This document shows, one piece after another, positions 1 to 14,100 of a stretch of 64,000 nt of DNA. The notes under the pieces are model-generated. The model saw only the letters and a list, made by a program, of their open reading frames with translations. It searched no databases and was not told the origin of the DNA. Both the position numbers and the translations under genes were made by a program. Each line of letters begins with the position of its first letter. Within the stretch, counting starts at the first letter, position 1. This stretch comes from Sclerurus mexicanus (Eukaryota > Chordata > Aves > Passeriformes > Furnariidae): contig VWZF01004809.1 of assembly GCA_013396755.1 (NCBI GenBank), positions 1 through 64,000 on the forward strand. Reading direction: 5' to 3'.

Positions 1-420
1 GGAATGCCGTGGCTCAGAGGGGAGCGGGAGATGTTTGCTAAGCAGCACACCTCTTGTTATTCACAGAAAAGTTTCAAGAACAACCCTATTGCACATTGTT
101 ACCTTCTGCAGATCAGGAAGGACAGGGGAGGATCACAGCCATAGAGGAGGGTAAACAAGGGTGGAGAGAACCGTATAAGGAGCGGCTCCGCTGTGGCAGA
201 ATGTGACCAATCGGGGAGCGGGGGCCGCGTGAGGGGGAAAACCAGGCTCCATTTTGTGTAGCAGGGGATAATGGTGTTTAACTTCACAGCTGTGAATTCA
301 GAAACTAGGAAACCCATAACAACCCAATATATGGCAATAAACTTTCCCTTACATGAAACAGCTCTTGCTTGTAGCTCTCCTTCTTGATTCCTCAATCTCG
401 TCAAGTCGCTTCATGGTCTC
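1..420 (+). mobile_element. Possible LTR-like fragment (solo LTR of an endogenous retrovirus), left edge
   Basis: GC-richer than what follows. It contains a TATA-like GTATAAGG near 172, a CCAAT near 207 and an AATAAA at about 335 followed by CTTTCCCTTACATG, a layout reminiscent of retroviral LTRs. However, the CCAAT lies after the TATA-like site, no TG...CA ends or target duplication can be fixed, and no viral gene is present. Alternatively it is unique GC-rich DNA. Confidence 0.25.
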
Positions 421-3400
421 TCTTCACTTTAGTGTAATTTCTTACTCCTACAGCAGGCAGCAATGCTAGGGCCATGCTTTGTTAAGTTGGTATTGCACTT
501 TTAAAATTCTAACTTCTGGGGTTTGGTAAGAATTGAGCATACAGCTGGGCAAGGAAACAAAATCCATTTTAAAGGTTTTTCAATAGAATGCTCCTAGTGG
601 GAAATTTAGAAAAGGAAATGGTAAAATTTTCGATGACAACCATTCTCTAGAGATACCTATTGAACAACTGTAACAGTCAATGCAATCATGGAACACTGAC
701 TATTGCTCTTTTAAATAAAGAGGGATTGAAGGCAAGTTTGTTGTGCACTAACTAGTAAAAGTGTTTGTTCAAACCTCCTGTTTACCAGATTTCAGTGTAC
801 CTTTAACAACAGAAGCTACCAAGACACTTTAAGTAATTCATTGTAGATGATGTCATAAAATACCATCGATTAGGACAAAAGCTCGTGCTGATTTCTTATT
901 CTGTTGGCTCAGGGACACGTTCTGAAGTATTTCACCTGAGACAACTAAGTTTAAGAAAGTTCAAATTAGAAAATTACCAAAAAGCAAGAAGCCAGGTCAA
1001 GAAAGCATGCAGAGAAGCAGAGTGCTTTTTTCTCCCCCTGGCTTCCCCAGATTTGCTGTTAAATGTCATATCTGTAAAACTAGCTCTTAACTACTTAATG
1101 TGGTAACCTTATAGAAACTAGGTGAACAATTCTGAAAGTAGAGAGGTTTTAGATACACGTAACAATTCTAATATGCCCCTGCCCTCAACACGAGTAAAAG
1201 AAATAGCTGGGACATTATTGCAGTAGTCTGCATACTCCCTATCCGTCAATGGATGCCTGGCATCTACACTGCAAAGATTTTTCTTCTCTCTAAGTTTAAT
1301 TATGAATGGCAAATATATATGAGCCTTGCTAGCAAGATTCTCTTTTATGTGATTTTTCAACCTATTTAGAAAATGAAGCATTACAGCAGGAATAGACACA
1401 TTCAAGATTCATGAAAAGCTTTGGGCACAGACTCAGGATGCTTCTCAAATCTGTGCTGTGTGCTCCTCCCTATTGAAAATGTATCAGTTCAGACATATGT
1501 TTCAAGATCATAAAATTCAGTAGGAATTAAAAACATACCTAAATACGTTCTGAAGGAGGCAGTCTTCGGGAATATCAGGCTGAAAACTCTTAAAATAAAA
1601 ATGCCTGGCTACCATTTATTCTGGTATTTGTAGTTTAGGATCCCTAAAAACAACCTACAGTGTGTCCCGCTGCAGTCCATAGTTTTTGGAGCAGAACCTT
1701 AGTAACCAAGTGTTTAAGAATGTTTTTATCATTAATGATAGGTCTCACAGTAATCAGAGCATCAGGCTATGGGCACTAATAGGGGCTCAAGAGAGGTGTG
1801 TCCAAATCTGAGTGTAAGAAATTGTGTTGCAAGAGGGCAGAGGAAATTTGTTTTCACAGCAATTAATGTGTTTGGAGGTGGTCTTTTTAAATAGAGTTCC
1901 CTGGCTGAATCAGTAAGTGTTTGACTTGGTACCCAAAACTGTATATCTTGAAAGGGTACTTGTAGTCTGCTTTTAAGCACCCAGGAATGCCAGTATTTGA
2001 ACAGCCATTCTGCAAACACCTCCACTGCCTTAGCCCAGAGCCTGCAATTCAATATGCTGAATTGGAGATAACATCCTGTTCACATGCATCCCTCCATAAC
2101 TTCCCTTAATTTCCAAAGGCATCACCAACTGAAGTACATTATGGTGTTGTGCTCATGAGTTAATGATCAGAGGTGGATTTGAAGGAGTCACTCCCAGTTA
2201 GGCACAGCATAGAGCATTTCTTCAAAAATCCGTTCTAATGATCTGCATGCCATTTTCCATGTGCTTTGAATCGAGGCTTACACACATCTGAGCTCACCCC
2301 AGATGGGATTCAAATAATCTTGAGGCACTGACATCGGATCACTGTGCATCTTGCACAAGTTGCTTAGTAATTTCTGGTTCATATTTTCCATTATATAGAT
2401 TTATATTCACATCCCTAGTGACTATGTATATATTGGGCTAGATAGATTACCAGACTCACCTGGGAGGGCATGATTTATATTCATATGGATAGCCTTCCTC
2501 TAAGGCAACCATAACTCCCAAAACATTACAAATATTCATCTCGAAAACATATTGCTCCTCTCTCTGGGGAGTCCTGTCTTCCATACTGCTTTGAATGGTA
2601 AACCCCACTATCTCTTACAAGCAGGGGAGAAGCTCAAGGAAGACAGTGAAAACTGATCCATGGTGGTCTTCTGGGTTTAATTTGGGGTTTGGGTTTTTTT
2701 TTTCGTGGTTGAGGTCCTCAGTGGATGCAACCAATTTAAAGTTAGTTCACTATTCTTACTTTCATACTCCTTAGGTACACATAGATGGCAAATAAGTGCT
2801 TCACAGTGAATCAGCTGAGCATATTTGGGACCTGAACTACAACTGTTGCTACTATGGGGTAGTTAAATACAGATAAATAGTAAGTCAGAAGTGATGTAAA
2901 TCAGTATAACAAATATAGTGGCAAGATACTGTTTTTAACCACATAACACAAATCAGATCCTAAACCATGTTGTATCTTTAATTGCTTGTCTTGGGCTGCA
3001 TTAAGGGAACAACCTGGAGACAATTTTTCTCTCTTTTCCTGTTCTACCTCCCACAACTCTGTACTGGTGAATGACCCTCCATAACTTGAAATTTATACTA
3101 ACAGGTGCATGACAGATAGTCACTTGAAGAAGAAATGGAGGCTGGCAAATTACCTAGGACAACAGAGGCAAAAACCTCTGGCTCAGCACACTCGTGAGAT
3201 GTTTGTGTTGTAACTGGGAATCCTGGAAAAGATAAAATCCAAAGCAGAGGGTTGCCGCAGTTTCTGCTGAAATGAATTTTAAAAAATTACATTTTTTAGT
3301 TACATTTTGCATTGCTTACTTAAGGACCCCATTATGCACACTCCTTTCTGGTGTTGCCTTGCAAAGATGTTATGGCTGCCATTGGAAGAAATCACGTAAA

Positions 3401-3755
3401 ATTCCACTGTTCAGTGTATTACAGTTGACAGTTGCTCCTTTTTTATAAATGATAGTTAACTTAATATGCAAATGCATGGATCACAGACCTCTCTCACCCT
3501 TCCTATTTGTACTCCTTAGTGTCAACTACAGCTTACAATTACATTTCTAACTCTCCCTATTACAAAGCACTCCAGTTTCCTCATTTTAAATTTGATTTGG
3601 CAAGCTGACTGTACCAAAATCACATTCCTTTTGATGTTGTACTGTACCAAATAGACTATTTGATAATGTTTTGCTGTAGAAGGTTTCACAGTTTGCATAA
3701 AATAAGTCAGACTGGACAAAGCAGTAGCCATCCAGAATTCTTGTCACACTGATGA

Positions 3756-3786
3756 ATGAACCTCCCCTCCGTGTGGGGAGGTTCAT
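3756..3786. repeat. 12-bp perfect inverted repeat (hairpin)
   Basis: Left arm ATGAACCTCCCC (3756-3767), loop TCCGTGT, right arm GGGGAGGTTCAT (3775-3786). The stem is perfect and GC-rich in an AT-rich setting. No T-run follows and no known RNA family was recognised. Confidence 0.9.
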
Positions 3787-3920
3787 ATTTCATCCAAATT
3801 TAGAGTTTCCAGTAGTATTTGAGGTATCAGCAAATCAGAACTATGCCAGAACTCAATCAATTTCACTGTGAATAAGAACAGAACTGGAAGTAGCTCCCAT
3901 AAGGCAGAGAAATTGAAGAG

Positions 3921-3934
3921 AAAAAAAAAAAAAA
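3921..3934 (+). repeat. Poly-A run
   Basis: Fourteen A bases. No recognisable retroposon body precedes it. Confidence 0.9.
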
Positions 3935-4807
3935 GGGAAGTGAGATAATGTTAATTGGCTCTTTTGCATGTTACCATTTTCTGCTGAGCCAAGTTTCAGA
4001 TAAGACATTTGAATGTGGATAAAAATGTGATAAGCTAGTTTTAGATGAGTTACACAGAAATTATGTTTCCTCGTCTACCTACATATCATTACATTTTACC
4101 ATTAAAAACACTCAGTCTACATGTATCTACAATTTAAATATTTCAGAGCTTACTATGGATTAAAGTGTTACATAGCCTTAAATTTCTCATCTCTATCATA
4201 AGCTTCTTGAGGAACCTGAAGAAGGAGCTGTTAAATGGTACAGTGAGTTGTGTCAGTGTGTGAAGATACCTACATATGATATGTAATGCATCGCTGAGGT
4301 ATATCTGCTCCTACCTAGAGAAATTCAGTGGTGAGAGGGAGGGGAACCTCATGAGAAACCAGTAAAGAGGATCTGATGATGGATGAGAATTAAAGGAATC
4401 ATCTGGAGAACCATGCAATCATTTGTAAAAGATAACCACTTTCTGTGAATACTCACAGCTTTGGAGAAGTGCTGCATGGATTGTAGATGAACAACAACTT
4501 GAGTTCTGAATAGTAAAGACAATGATTAGAGTGACAACAAAGGTCAGGGTGCGCTTTCTCTCTACTTCACCTTAGCCTGTAAACAATGGGCATGGGGGGC
4601 TGTTGTGCTCAAATTCTTTGGAGATGAGTCCACGGATTCTTTGGCTTGGCTCCAGAGTGACCTGGGATTTTGGTTTTAATGTAGCAGGCTAGAAAATAAA
4701 GAAATATGAGGGTATCAAGGGCAAAAGTGAGATCATGACCTATTATATATTATGTGATATCATCATGCATTAAGTCACAGCCTCCTTTAATCTCTTAAAG
4801 AACTCAA

Positions 4808-4847
4808 CCCAACCTATATATTTTATTTGACCCAACCTATATATTTT
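4808..4847. repeat. Short tandem duplication (17-bp unit, 23-bp period)
   Basis: CCCAACCTATATATTTT occurs perfectly at 4808-4824 and again at 4831-4847. Confidence 0.95.
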
Positions 4848-5073
4848 CTCCCTCAACTTTATTACTCCCAGTCTCCTCAGATGGGCCACTGGTAGCATAA
4901 AATAACACATGATGCAATGACTAGAAGATTGGTTCAGGCATGTGAAAAACAAAGCACTGCTTTTTAAATTTGAGAGCTTTTAAACATCTTCTGCAAGAAG
5001 ATGCAGAAGAGAATATTTGGTTCTTGACTTTTCAGCCATAACCAGATTGACTGTAATTCTCAAAACTTTTCTC

Positions 5074-5139
5074 GAACTCAGACAGAATTCATGAACTTGT
5101 TCATGAACTCAGACAGAATTCACCTTCACTTGGAAGGTG
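5074..5139. repeat. 18-bp direct repeat with nested inverted repeats
   Basis: GAACTCAGACAGAATTCA occurs perfectly at 5074-5091 and 5105-5122 (31-bp period). Between the copies lies the inverted repeat CATGAACTTGTTCATG. Immediately after the second copy CACCTTC-ACTTG-GAAGGTG can form a 7-bp hairpin. Confidence 0.95.
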
Positions 5140-8100
5140 AAACCCTCTGGCCTCTCTTTTATAGAAACTACAATTTCTTATCATAGTAGTCTTTTTTGGT
5201 CTTAAAATCTATTAATCTGTTTTCGACCATGTCAAATGCAATAGCTCTTCATACAAAATGGAATCTCTGACGCCTTTATTCTCTTGGCAATGGATCCTCT
5301 TAGCTACAATTTAGTTTGGCAAATGAAGAATCCAGAAGACTGACATATTATTTCTTTTTAGACTGCCTGCTGAGGCTTTGGCTCTGTGTTAATTCCAAGA
5401 GTCTGCCCTCTAGCCAGCCCTTGCATTTCTTTCACTACATCTTGCATATAAATATTTTACTGTGCTCTGATATAAAAGTTTGATAGAATTTGAATTGAGG
5501 AGGCATAGATGAGACAAGGATATTCAAGCTTATCTTTATAAAATAAAAATGTTTTTTATCTTGGCTCTCTTACTGAAGCAATTGAGGATAAAGTGTATTT
5601 AGTGCTTTAGGTTTTGGAGAGAAAGAAATTTTATATTCTTGTATTAATCAGGAAACACATGTTTGGCTATTATGATGCATATCTACTTTGTAATGACAAA
5701 TGACTGACCTCGGTGGATAACCACACAAGCGACGTGATTTTTCCCAGTGCCAAAAGGGAGACTGTTAAACTGTTCTGAGCCATAACAGCTTCAGAAAGTC
5801 ACACCCACAGATCATCTTTTCACTATGACTGAAGTGTTAAGAGGCCAGGCTTTTGTATAAAATTATACTAATTTACTAAATGTCTTTGTAATAAGATTTC
5901 TCTCATTTCACTGTGAGCAGAACAGTGGAAGGAGAAGAAAAAGACAGTTTACGAGTAAATTGGTCATGAAATTCTGGGTATTTTGTTGATAGAAAGAAAA
6001 CAAATTATGACCTCATAGGTAGATAAATATACTGCAAGCTTGAAAATATGGATTACTGAACTGAAAAATTATATCTTCTTCACTATAATTGCATAGCTCC
6101 TAAAAATTGCAAAAAGTGTATTTGGAGTGTTGAGTTCCAAGAGTTTGAAAATTAATGATGAAGAAGTGATGTAATTTGGGTCCAATATGTTTCAAGTTAT
6201 CAAAATGTGAGACATATCAGGATTTTTCTAAATAGGAGCTGAAAAATGCTACCCACCTTGCAGTTACCATCTCCAAAATAGCCAATGCTATAAATAGCAG
6301 TCCAAGTTTATGTGCTATTTTCCCTTTTAGTAGAAGTTTTAAATGCATTGGCCTTGACACCATCCTCATGCTTCTGTCACTTAACTTTGTTTTTCCATTT
6401 CCAGAAACAAGATGCTCGTACTGCAAAATTTGCCCATAACAATTCCTTAAAACATGGCTTACTTTTATCCTAAAAAATAAGTTTAAAAATTCAAGTCAGT
6501 ATACTCCCCAAACTACTCAATGTTAACATTCTCCTCTTAGCTTTGCATCATATACAAGTAGCATTTCATTTTCCTAATGAAAAACATATTTAAACTAATG
6601 AGTACACAGTCTTTTTATTTACATATGCAATTAAAATTTACCACTATTAATAGCTGAGAGAGGGGAAGGGAAAGTGTGACTATTTCAGTAAGTGCACACT
6701 CTTTCAAGAGGATAGCACTTTGCAGGCAGCACTAAAGATAGAGATTAAAAAATTGTCTTCAGTGTGGAAAAAAAATACAGCTCTGAGGTGTCCTAATCCC
6801 CGTGGTCCATTTCTGAAGACGAAGCCATTAGCACTTTCCCCCCTCCCTGGGTGCACCAGAATTGATCATCCCTTTATAGAGGCCCTGGCTCATGTTCCTG
6901 CTGCTCCCTGGAGGAGTACGGGAGGGTTCTCCCAGCAGAACCCATGTCGTGTTTTAGTCTGCGAGAACAGAGTCAGGCCATGTGCTTCTCAGAGCCTGGT
7001 GGGAGGTCGGGTAAGTGAGGGAATATGCTCCTCTGCAGATATGCAGGAGAGAAAAATATGTACACTGAGTGAGGAAGGAGAACCAGGGTCACTTGCTACA
7101 CATTGCACAGGAGTGAGAAACATAAAGATGGGGCTGCCTGCGGCAGACAGCGGCTATCTGACATTGACACACAGACAGGGCACAGTGAAATGAGATTAAT
7201 CAAAGAGTCAGGGCTACAGAGATCTTTAGCCCACCCCATTCTTCTTAGAAACAGAGTTCAAAGACAAGCATCAGACATCAGCTATCTCCGCGTGGACAAA
7301 CATGGCAAAGAGTGCTAAATCTTCCACCTTTCCGCCGTTATCTCTCACAGATGTTACAGGGCCTGCCAGGGAAAAGTAGATTTCTGCTTAAAGCTGCACT
7401 ATGTGCAAACATGCTCTTGCTGAACAGTGCTGTTGCTACGGCACACCCTGTTCCGGCAAGCGAGAATTTTATCAGCAGCACTATAAAAGTACTCAAACTG
7501 AATCCTTCATTATTGATATGCACTGATAGACATTTTTCTAAACATTTTGTGAATAGTGTAATCATAGCTAGGACAAAAGAAGTATTAGTAATACACATTA
7601 AAACAATTTTACTGCAGTTTTAAAAGCAGCAATAATTTTGCTTAAATTTGAAACTTTGGGTTGAGTTTCCCATTTTTTAATTTAAAGGAGGACATATGAA
7701 GAGACAGGAAAGATGAAGATTTAATCATAGTAACACATGTACTGAACAGCGGGATTTTTTTTTAAACTGGCATTCTTGATCAAAACCTTTTCAAGTGGAA
7801 AGAGAAACCACAGACTATAAAAGCATTACCTGCTTATTGCAGCTGAGTGTTAGTTTACCTTGCATGGCTGGATGCAGTCACTCCATACCTACGTGGTATC
7901 TTCCTGTGTGCATGGGAGAAGGGTCAGCAGTACTGGTACTAAGGTTGATCAAAGTAATCATCGCTGGTTTGCTTGCGTAGGCAGACACTCACATATTGCA
8001 AGGCAAAAATGGTTTGAAAGACTGAAAGGATGTGAAAACTCCAAGCGTCCAGTGATGAACTGCTCCTGCAGTAACTTTCCTTGGGTGGATGGCTGTGAGA

Positions 8101-11100
8101 AAAAGCTAATACACTAAGAGGTGCATGTGAAGTTCTGAGGTAGAAGTGATTAATGACATTAGGGATAATTTTGCACACACAGGCTCTGTGCAGATGCCCC
8201 GGACAGAACCATGGCTAACCCCTACTGACCCAGAGCTGGATCGCGCAGAACGCCCACTGTGTGCTCAAACACGTGGGTGAGGGTTTAGCGGCTGTAACCT
8301 TGCTCTGTCTCCAGATGGTGCTGCTACAAATGGAGAAGTACATTATCACGTGAGCACGAAGCACTTTGTTATCTCTTGGAGAAACTTGTCAGTTGTGAAG
8401 TTCATTTTAAGAGCTGAATCAGTTATTTACTACCTCTATCGTTCTAATGCTCAGCTTTAATATGCTGTTGCTGTTTACAGCACGTAAGGAAAAGGACTAT
8501 CCAACACCAAAAGGCTAGTGATACCACTGCTGAGTTAAACAGTGTGAAAGGAAACAGGCAAAAGACAGAAAATACGCAAGCAAATCTGTAAACACAGACT
8601 AGAGGAATCACCAAGTGCTATGTACATTATAAAATCAATCCTCTTATTCACAGTGCCAGAAGACAGATTCAGGATCCTGCATTTAGGTAATAATTTCTTC
8701 CTTTCTTTCTCTTCTCTCCATTTATTCATGACCATAATGTCTGTATTAGGAAGAGAATAATCAAAAGGATGGCTATGTGAAAATACTGTGCTATGCAGAA
8801 GATCTCTGATTTGTTTGGCGTTTTCCAATTATACAGTAGCATGAGGCATGAGCAAGGCTGTCAGCACAACAGAGTCAATATTATTGTGGAACACTAAACT
8901 GTATTCCTTTCCACCTTCTGCTACATGAACAAAATTTCTTGGTAAGTTTTGATTCTAGGATATTTGCAATTTGCAGTAGCTGATGATGATGCATTAAGTA
9001 GAAAGAATATGTTGATTTTTAAACTGGATTCAATTGTTACAGTAGAAATATCTTGAAATTATTATTTCCAAACTCCTAAGATTCGTAGTGGAGTGCTCTA
9101 ACTACATTAATTATTAAACACTGAGATGTTATTTTAAGAGAGTTAATTTTCTAACTAATCACAGCATTACAAATGCAGTTATTAGGTGGTTCTAGAATTT
9201 CTTCCCTCCCCCATCCTTCTCCCCACAGTTAATTAGTATTTCAAAATTAAATAAATTGTAAGGTTATGGTTGAATGACTCAGGTAGGTTCTAGATAGTTG
9301 TAGCAATACAGCTGCAGTGCCTGAAGTTCTACTGACAGTCTGAGCTCCCAGAAGAAACATTAAAAAGCATCTCTGTACGTGCTTTATACCTAACAATCAC
9401 TGAGTTCCATTAAAACATCTATATTCCAGTTTGAAGGAACAAAGCATATGAATTAGTATGACATGACTTTCAAAGAGAAAAGAACTACTCAGTAAGTGAA
9501 GATAAGTTTCAGCCCCTGTCCTTCCTTTTCTTTAAGCTTAGAAATTTTTGTTAGTTTCTTTTTCCCCCCCTCTGGAAATCCATTGACAGTTTTGCCTTGA
9601 AAATTCAGCATATTTTCACCAGAGGCATTTCCAAAAACGAGGCAGGAAATGTGTTGCTCAAATGCAAAGATATTGCACACAAAAATAAACTGGTCAAATA
9701 ATGTAGCTACTCTGAATTATTCACAGCTATCTAGCAAGCATTGTTTGCGCTGGTGCAACTAAATAAACAGGATAGAAAATGAGTTTTGGCATGATTCTAG
9801 AAATCTGCTCACTTCATTTCTATGGTAACATTGATAAAAAGTTCTAACTAATAATAATGGAATACATGCAGAATAAAACCAAGGAAGCTAAATAGAAGAC
9901 ATCTACTGGAACCTTAAGTGTTTTTCCCTTTTTAATGGGAAACATATGTACAGATTTGCACACATCTCAGCTTTGGTACAGCGCAGACTAATGCATATAT
10001 TATCAGCTTATTTTGCCAGCAAGTAAAGGCAGATGTTTGGTGAATACATATGCAACCTAGGATAGCTATAGGAAGACTATTAAAATAGAAGAATGTGAAC
10101 AGAGATTGTGTTTGTTTCACAGGCATTTTGTAGAATCAGAGATTCATTACCAACTACTACTGAATCCAGGATACATTAAAATTTGTGGCAGATTTTCTCT
10201 GACAAGAGTGACACAATGATAAATATACACTGAAGAAACTTTTTCAGATGGGAAACTTTGTTCAACACATTTATAGTGTTAGACAGAAAAGAAGTTCCTT
10301 TACCTCCAGCTACTAATACAATGTATTATATGTAATTGTTATCAGTACATATATACATATTTATGTACTTTCATTGGTTTATAGATCCGCATCTAGGGGA
10401 AAAAAAAAAAAGCTTCTCCTTACCAGGGTTTCTCGAATCTCAGTTGTAGTGGAAGGAAAATCATAAAAAAAGGAAAAAAACCCCATAAATGCAAATCTTA
10501 CCATCCCCTCCTCTTCCCTTAGAAGAAAACGTATGAAGGTTCCTGATGACAGAGGAGAGAAGTCTGATCCCATCATCAAATAAATCAAAACCCATTACAG
10601 GGAAACAAGAAAGAGCAGTAGGGATGAAGAATTATAAAACCTCATCTTCATGCTAATCTTTGCCTCAAATTCAATTTGAATGTGCAGCAAAGCTCTACCA
10701 CCTTTACATAAGCAGGGCCTCTTGTTCATTTTCACAGAGTTCTGTATTTTTAAGTTCCAGATAGAAGGAAAGAACACTGAAAGTTGCCAAATATTTTCAG
10801 CTTCTGGGTGGAACTGAGTGCCTGATCTGAAAGACAGATTTAGCAAGGCTTCTGGGGCACACTCAAAAAATACAAACAATATAGAGAGACTGTGTGGGAG
10901 ATGCAGCATCTAAATGAACCAGCAGAAGCAAGATCAGTCAGGGGGAAGTATTATCTGAATCATCTGGAGGTAAGACTAATACAATGCATACCACATGTAC
11001 ACTAGGAGAGGTATAAACATCTTTGTCCCAAAGAAAAATACATTCAGACAAAAGATACAGCGTGAAACATGACAAGAACTTCTGAAAGGAGCTACAGTCA

Positions 11101-14100
11101 GTACTGTTATTGTCTCAGCCTCTGCTCCTCGGATGTCCACCTGCACTGCCCAGTTCAATGCCAGAGAAGCTTCATTTTGTTTCTGACCCCCGTCACTGAA
11201 CAACAGTCAGTCAACACAAGTGGTGAGAAAATGCTGGCAGGTCTGGGGTGCCTTGAGTTGGCCCTCCCAACCCAAGCACACCACTGGATGTCAAAACTTT
11301 GTAAGGATAAAACCTGCAGCAATAACAACCAATTAAACATGTTTAATAAAGATGTTTCAGTCTCCGTCACTTCCCACCACAGGTCAGTGCCATGTGCCTC
11401 ATTTCTCACGGTTTCCTCATGAAAGGAAGCTTTCTGCTTGGTTCCCTGAGAACCCAATCTTCTAAAGAAGATCTTAGGAAACGCTGAGGGAGCCATGGCA
11501 ATTAATATCTGAACTGTTTGCAATCAGTATTACTATGGAATTAAGCTAATTTGCAGAATGAAAAACAAACTTGAAACAATAATCTTTGCTCTGTGAAAAC
11601 ATTTCAAAAGACCATCCAAAATGCTCTTCAGTGAGGGATACGGAACATCATATAGATGCCATATATGTCACATGAGTTATTTTGGAAAGTCAAGCTGGAA
11701 TTTTCTCTCTTCATAGCTGTACACAAATCAAGATAATTAAAAAATTATAATGCATAAGATACGGGTCTTCCAGGGATGAAGAAAACTCATTTGAAGGGTA
11801 ATTTTCATAAAAATGAAATAAAGAACAGATTAAAAGATGTGCAATCCATGAAATATTAAAAAGCTTCACTTAGGTATTTGCTATAGGACTTAAAGTTCAA
11901 AAAAAAAGGCAATTTAAAAGATTGATTGGCCTCACAGGTTGAGAGATACAAAAACATTTGGATTATTTGTTCTGATGGATCTTTAATCTTCTTGTTTCTT
12001 TCTTCATCCTTTTCAAAATGTTAATAATTTATTTCTTTACAGGATCTTTTAATTTGTTTTTAGATTTCCCTACAAGGAGAGGTTTGTATTGGGTTCATTT
12101 ACACCCTAGACACGCAAAGACAAGAACCCCCTCTCTTTTAGTATTACACTGTAAGTAATGCAAACTGTATTTGCATGGCAAGTCCTAACTGGTGCCTTAA
12201 ATGGTCAATATCCTTTGTCAATTTGGCTAATTAACAAAAACCAAAGCCATGTCATAACGTCAGCACTATTTTTGAAAGTACTGAATGAAACCAGACTGAC
12301 AGGACTGACACCAGAGATAAAGCAGAATCTGTCATTTATCACTTCTGTGTTTTTCCCCCAAGACCTCAGAATTTGCTCCTTTCTACAGGGTGACTGTTTT
12401 AGTCCTTGTCTGCATGTGTGTTTCTATATACACTGATCTGCAATAAGTGTTTATGTTTCTATAGATAATCGCAATCATATTTTACTAGTACAACAATTTT
12501 TCACCAGAGTGGCTGTATATATTCCAATAGCTTACCCTCCTAAACACACCATTCTCAGATGCTTCTTACTAAACGCGCTTTTTTCATCACTTCTCAGCTG
12601 TGCTTGTCTTGACATATGAATTCCTAAACCTCATGCATTAAAAAAATTCTATTACATCAGTGCTTTTATTTACAAACACAGATTGAAATTGGTACAGAAT
12701 TACCTTTCCTCTTCCTGTAACCAGGGACACCAAGTCTCAATTAATGCCACGACTTCAGCATAGAAACATAGCTACAACTCCTTACATCCTAAGTGTTTTC
12801 TCTTTTTAATCAATTTTGCCCTCAGCCAAAATTGTGGTAATGTAGAAATAAACCTGTCAGGTGTAATTTTACTTCTCCAGTTCCCCTGCTGGAAAGCACA
12901 GTCATGCTGTTCATCAGCATGGGTTTAACTGCTGGGAAGCCTTTAGCCAAAGTCCCTTTCTCAGCATATCTCCCCTTCCATGTTCTAATTTGAAAAGGAG
13001 TATTAAAATAATCATTCAGATGTTGAACTCTTCCTCATGTTCAGAGGGAAAGCAAAGATTTGATTGCTTAGTGCTTGCAGCATCCTCTGGTCATCCCATT
13101 AAACACAGGTCCTAGAATGGGACATTTTTAATAGTGCATTGATTCATTTTACCAGAACAATACTTTTCCATGATTGCTTTCTCATATAATTTATCCCTTC
13201 AACTAAACATCAAAGTTATTTACCAGCTGATATTTATTGAGCCTGACCACTGCTGGAGCCAACAGTAGTGATATTACAGAGCTCTTGAAGAGACAGAGGC
13301 CCCTGTGGCAAGCCACTGGGTAGATGAAAACCCAGAGAACTGGAATGGCATGCCAAAGAGTGTGAGAAAACTGCTGAAGTGACTTGTGAATAAAATCCAG
13401 GATCCAAGGAAAGGATCAGCTCACAGCCTTATCAGTCTACTCACATGCTTTACACTGAGGGAAGAAAATTCTGCTCTCCAGGTGTATGTGTGACTTGATC
13501 TGACAGGGTCATTTGGAGTCCCTGCTGGTATGTTTGTTGTGTAAGAGGGACCACAGTATCAAAATCAGCGGGTGTCTGATTGTCACACCCTCCTGCACCT
13601 GGCACACCTGGGGGCTGTGCACTGGGAGGGCGAGCACCGATGATTTCCACAGAGACTGCCCTGGGTCTCAAGTAGAGTGAGGGGGGAACACGGAAAAAGA
13701 GCATTTGAAAAACCTCACAAACCTTTTACACTGTTTTTTCCCCCTCTAACTTCTGAGTTAAGTGTATACCTGGAAGCAGGTAAAATACTGAAGGCTGGTA
13801 CCTCAGGGCAGTCTCTGTCTGCTGTTCCTTGCACTTTGCCAACAGCCCTCTCAAACAGCTTAATCCTTACCCTGCAAAATCCTAATGCATGGGGGTTTAC
13901 AGGACAGAGACGTAGCATTTCTCATTTAGGACTATGTCATATGCACAGATTTCTCCAGGAATCCCTTTGAGTCTCCTTTATGGGAACGGTGCAAGGCAAA
14001 GATGCAGTGTCAACAGCCAGAGTTTGGTCCAATTTATTCACCCTTAAAGAAAACAAGAAGCTACAGAGTGCACTGAATTACAAGAAAATAATCTTTGTTT

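Noticed and set aside
6720..7193. 157-codon plus-strand frame with a GTAAGT donor-like site at about 7012
   Set aside because: There is no recognisable protein, and one GTAAGT in a GC-richer patch is weak evidence for an exon.
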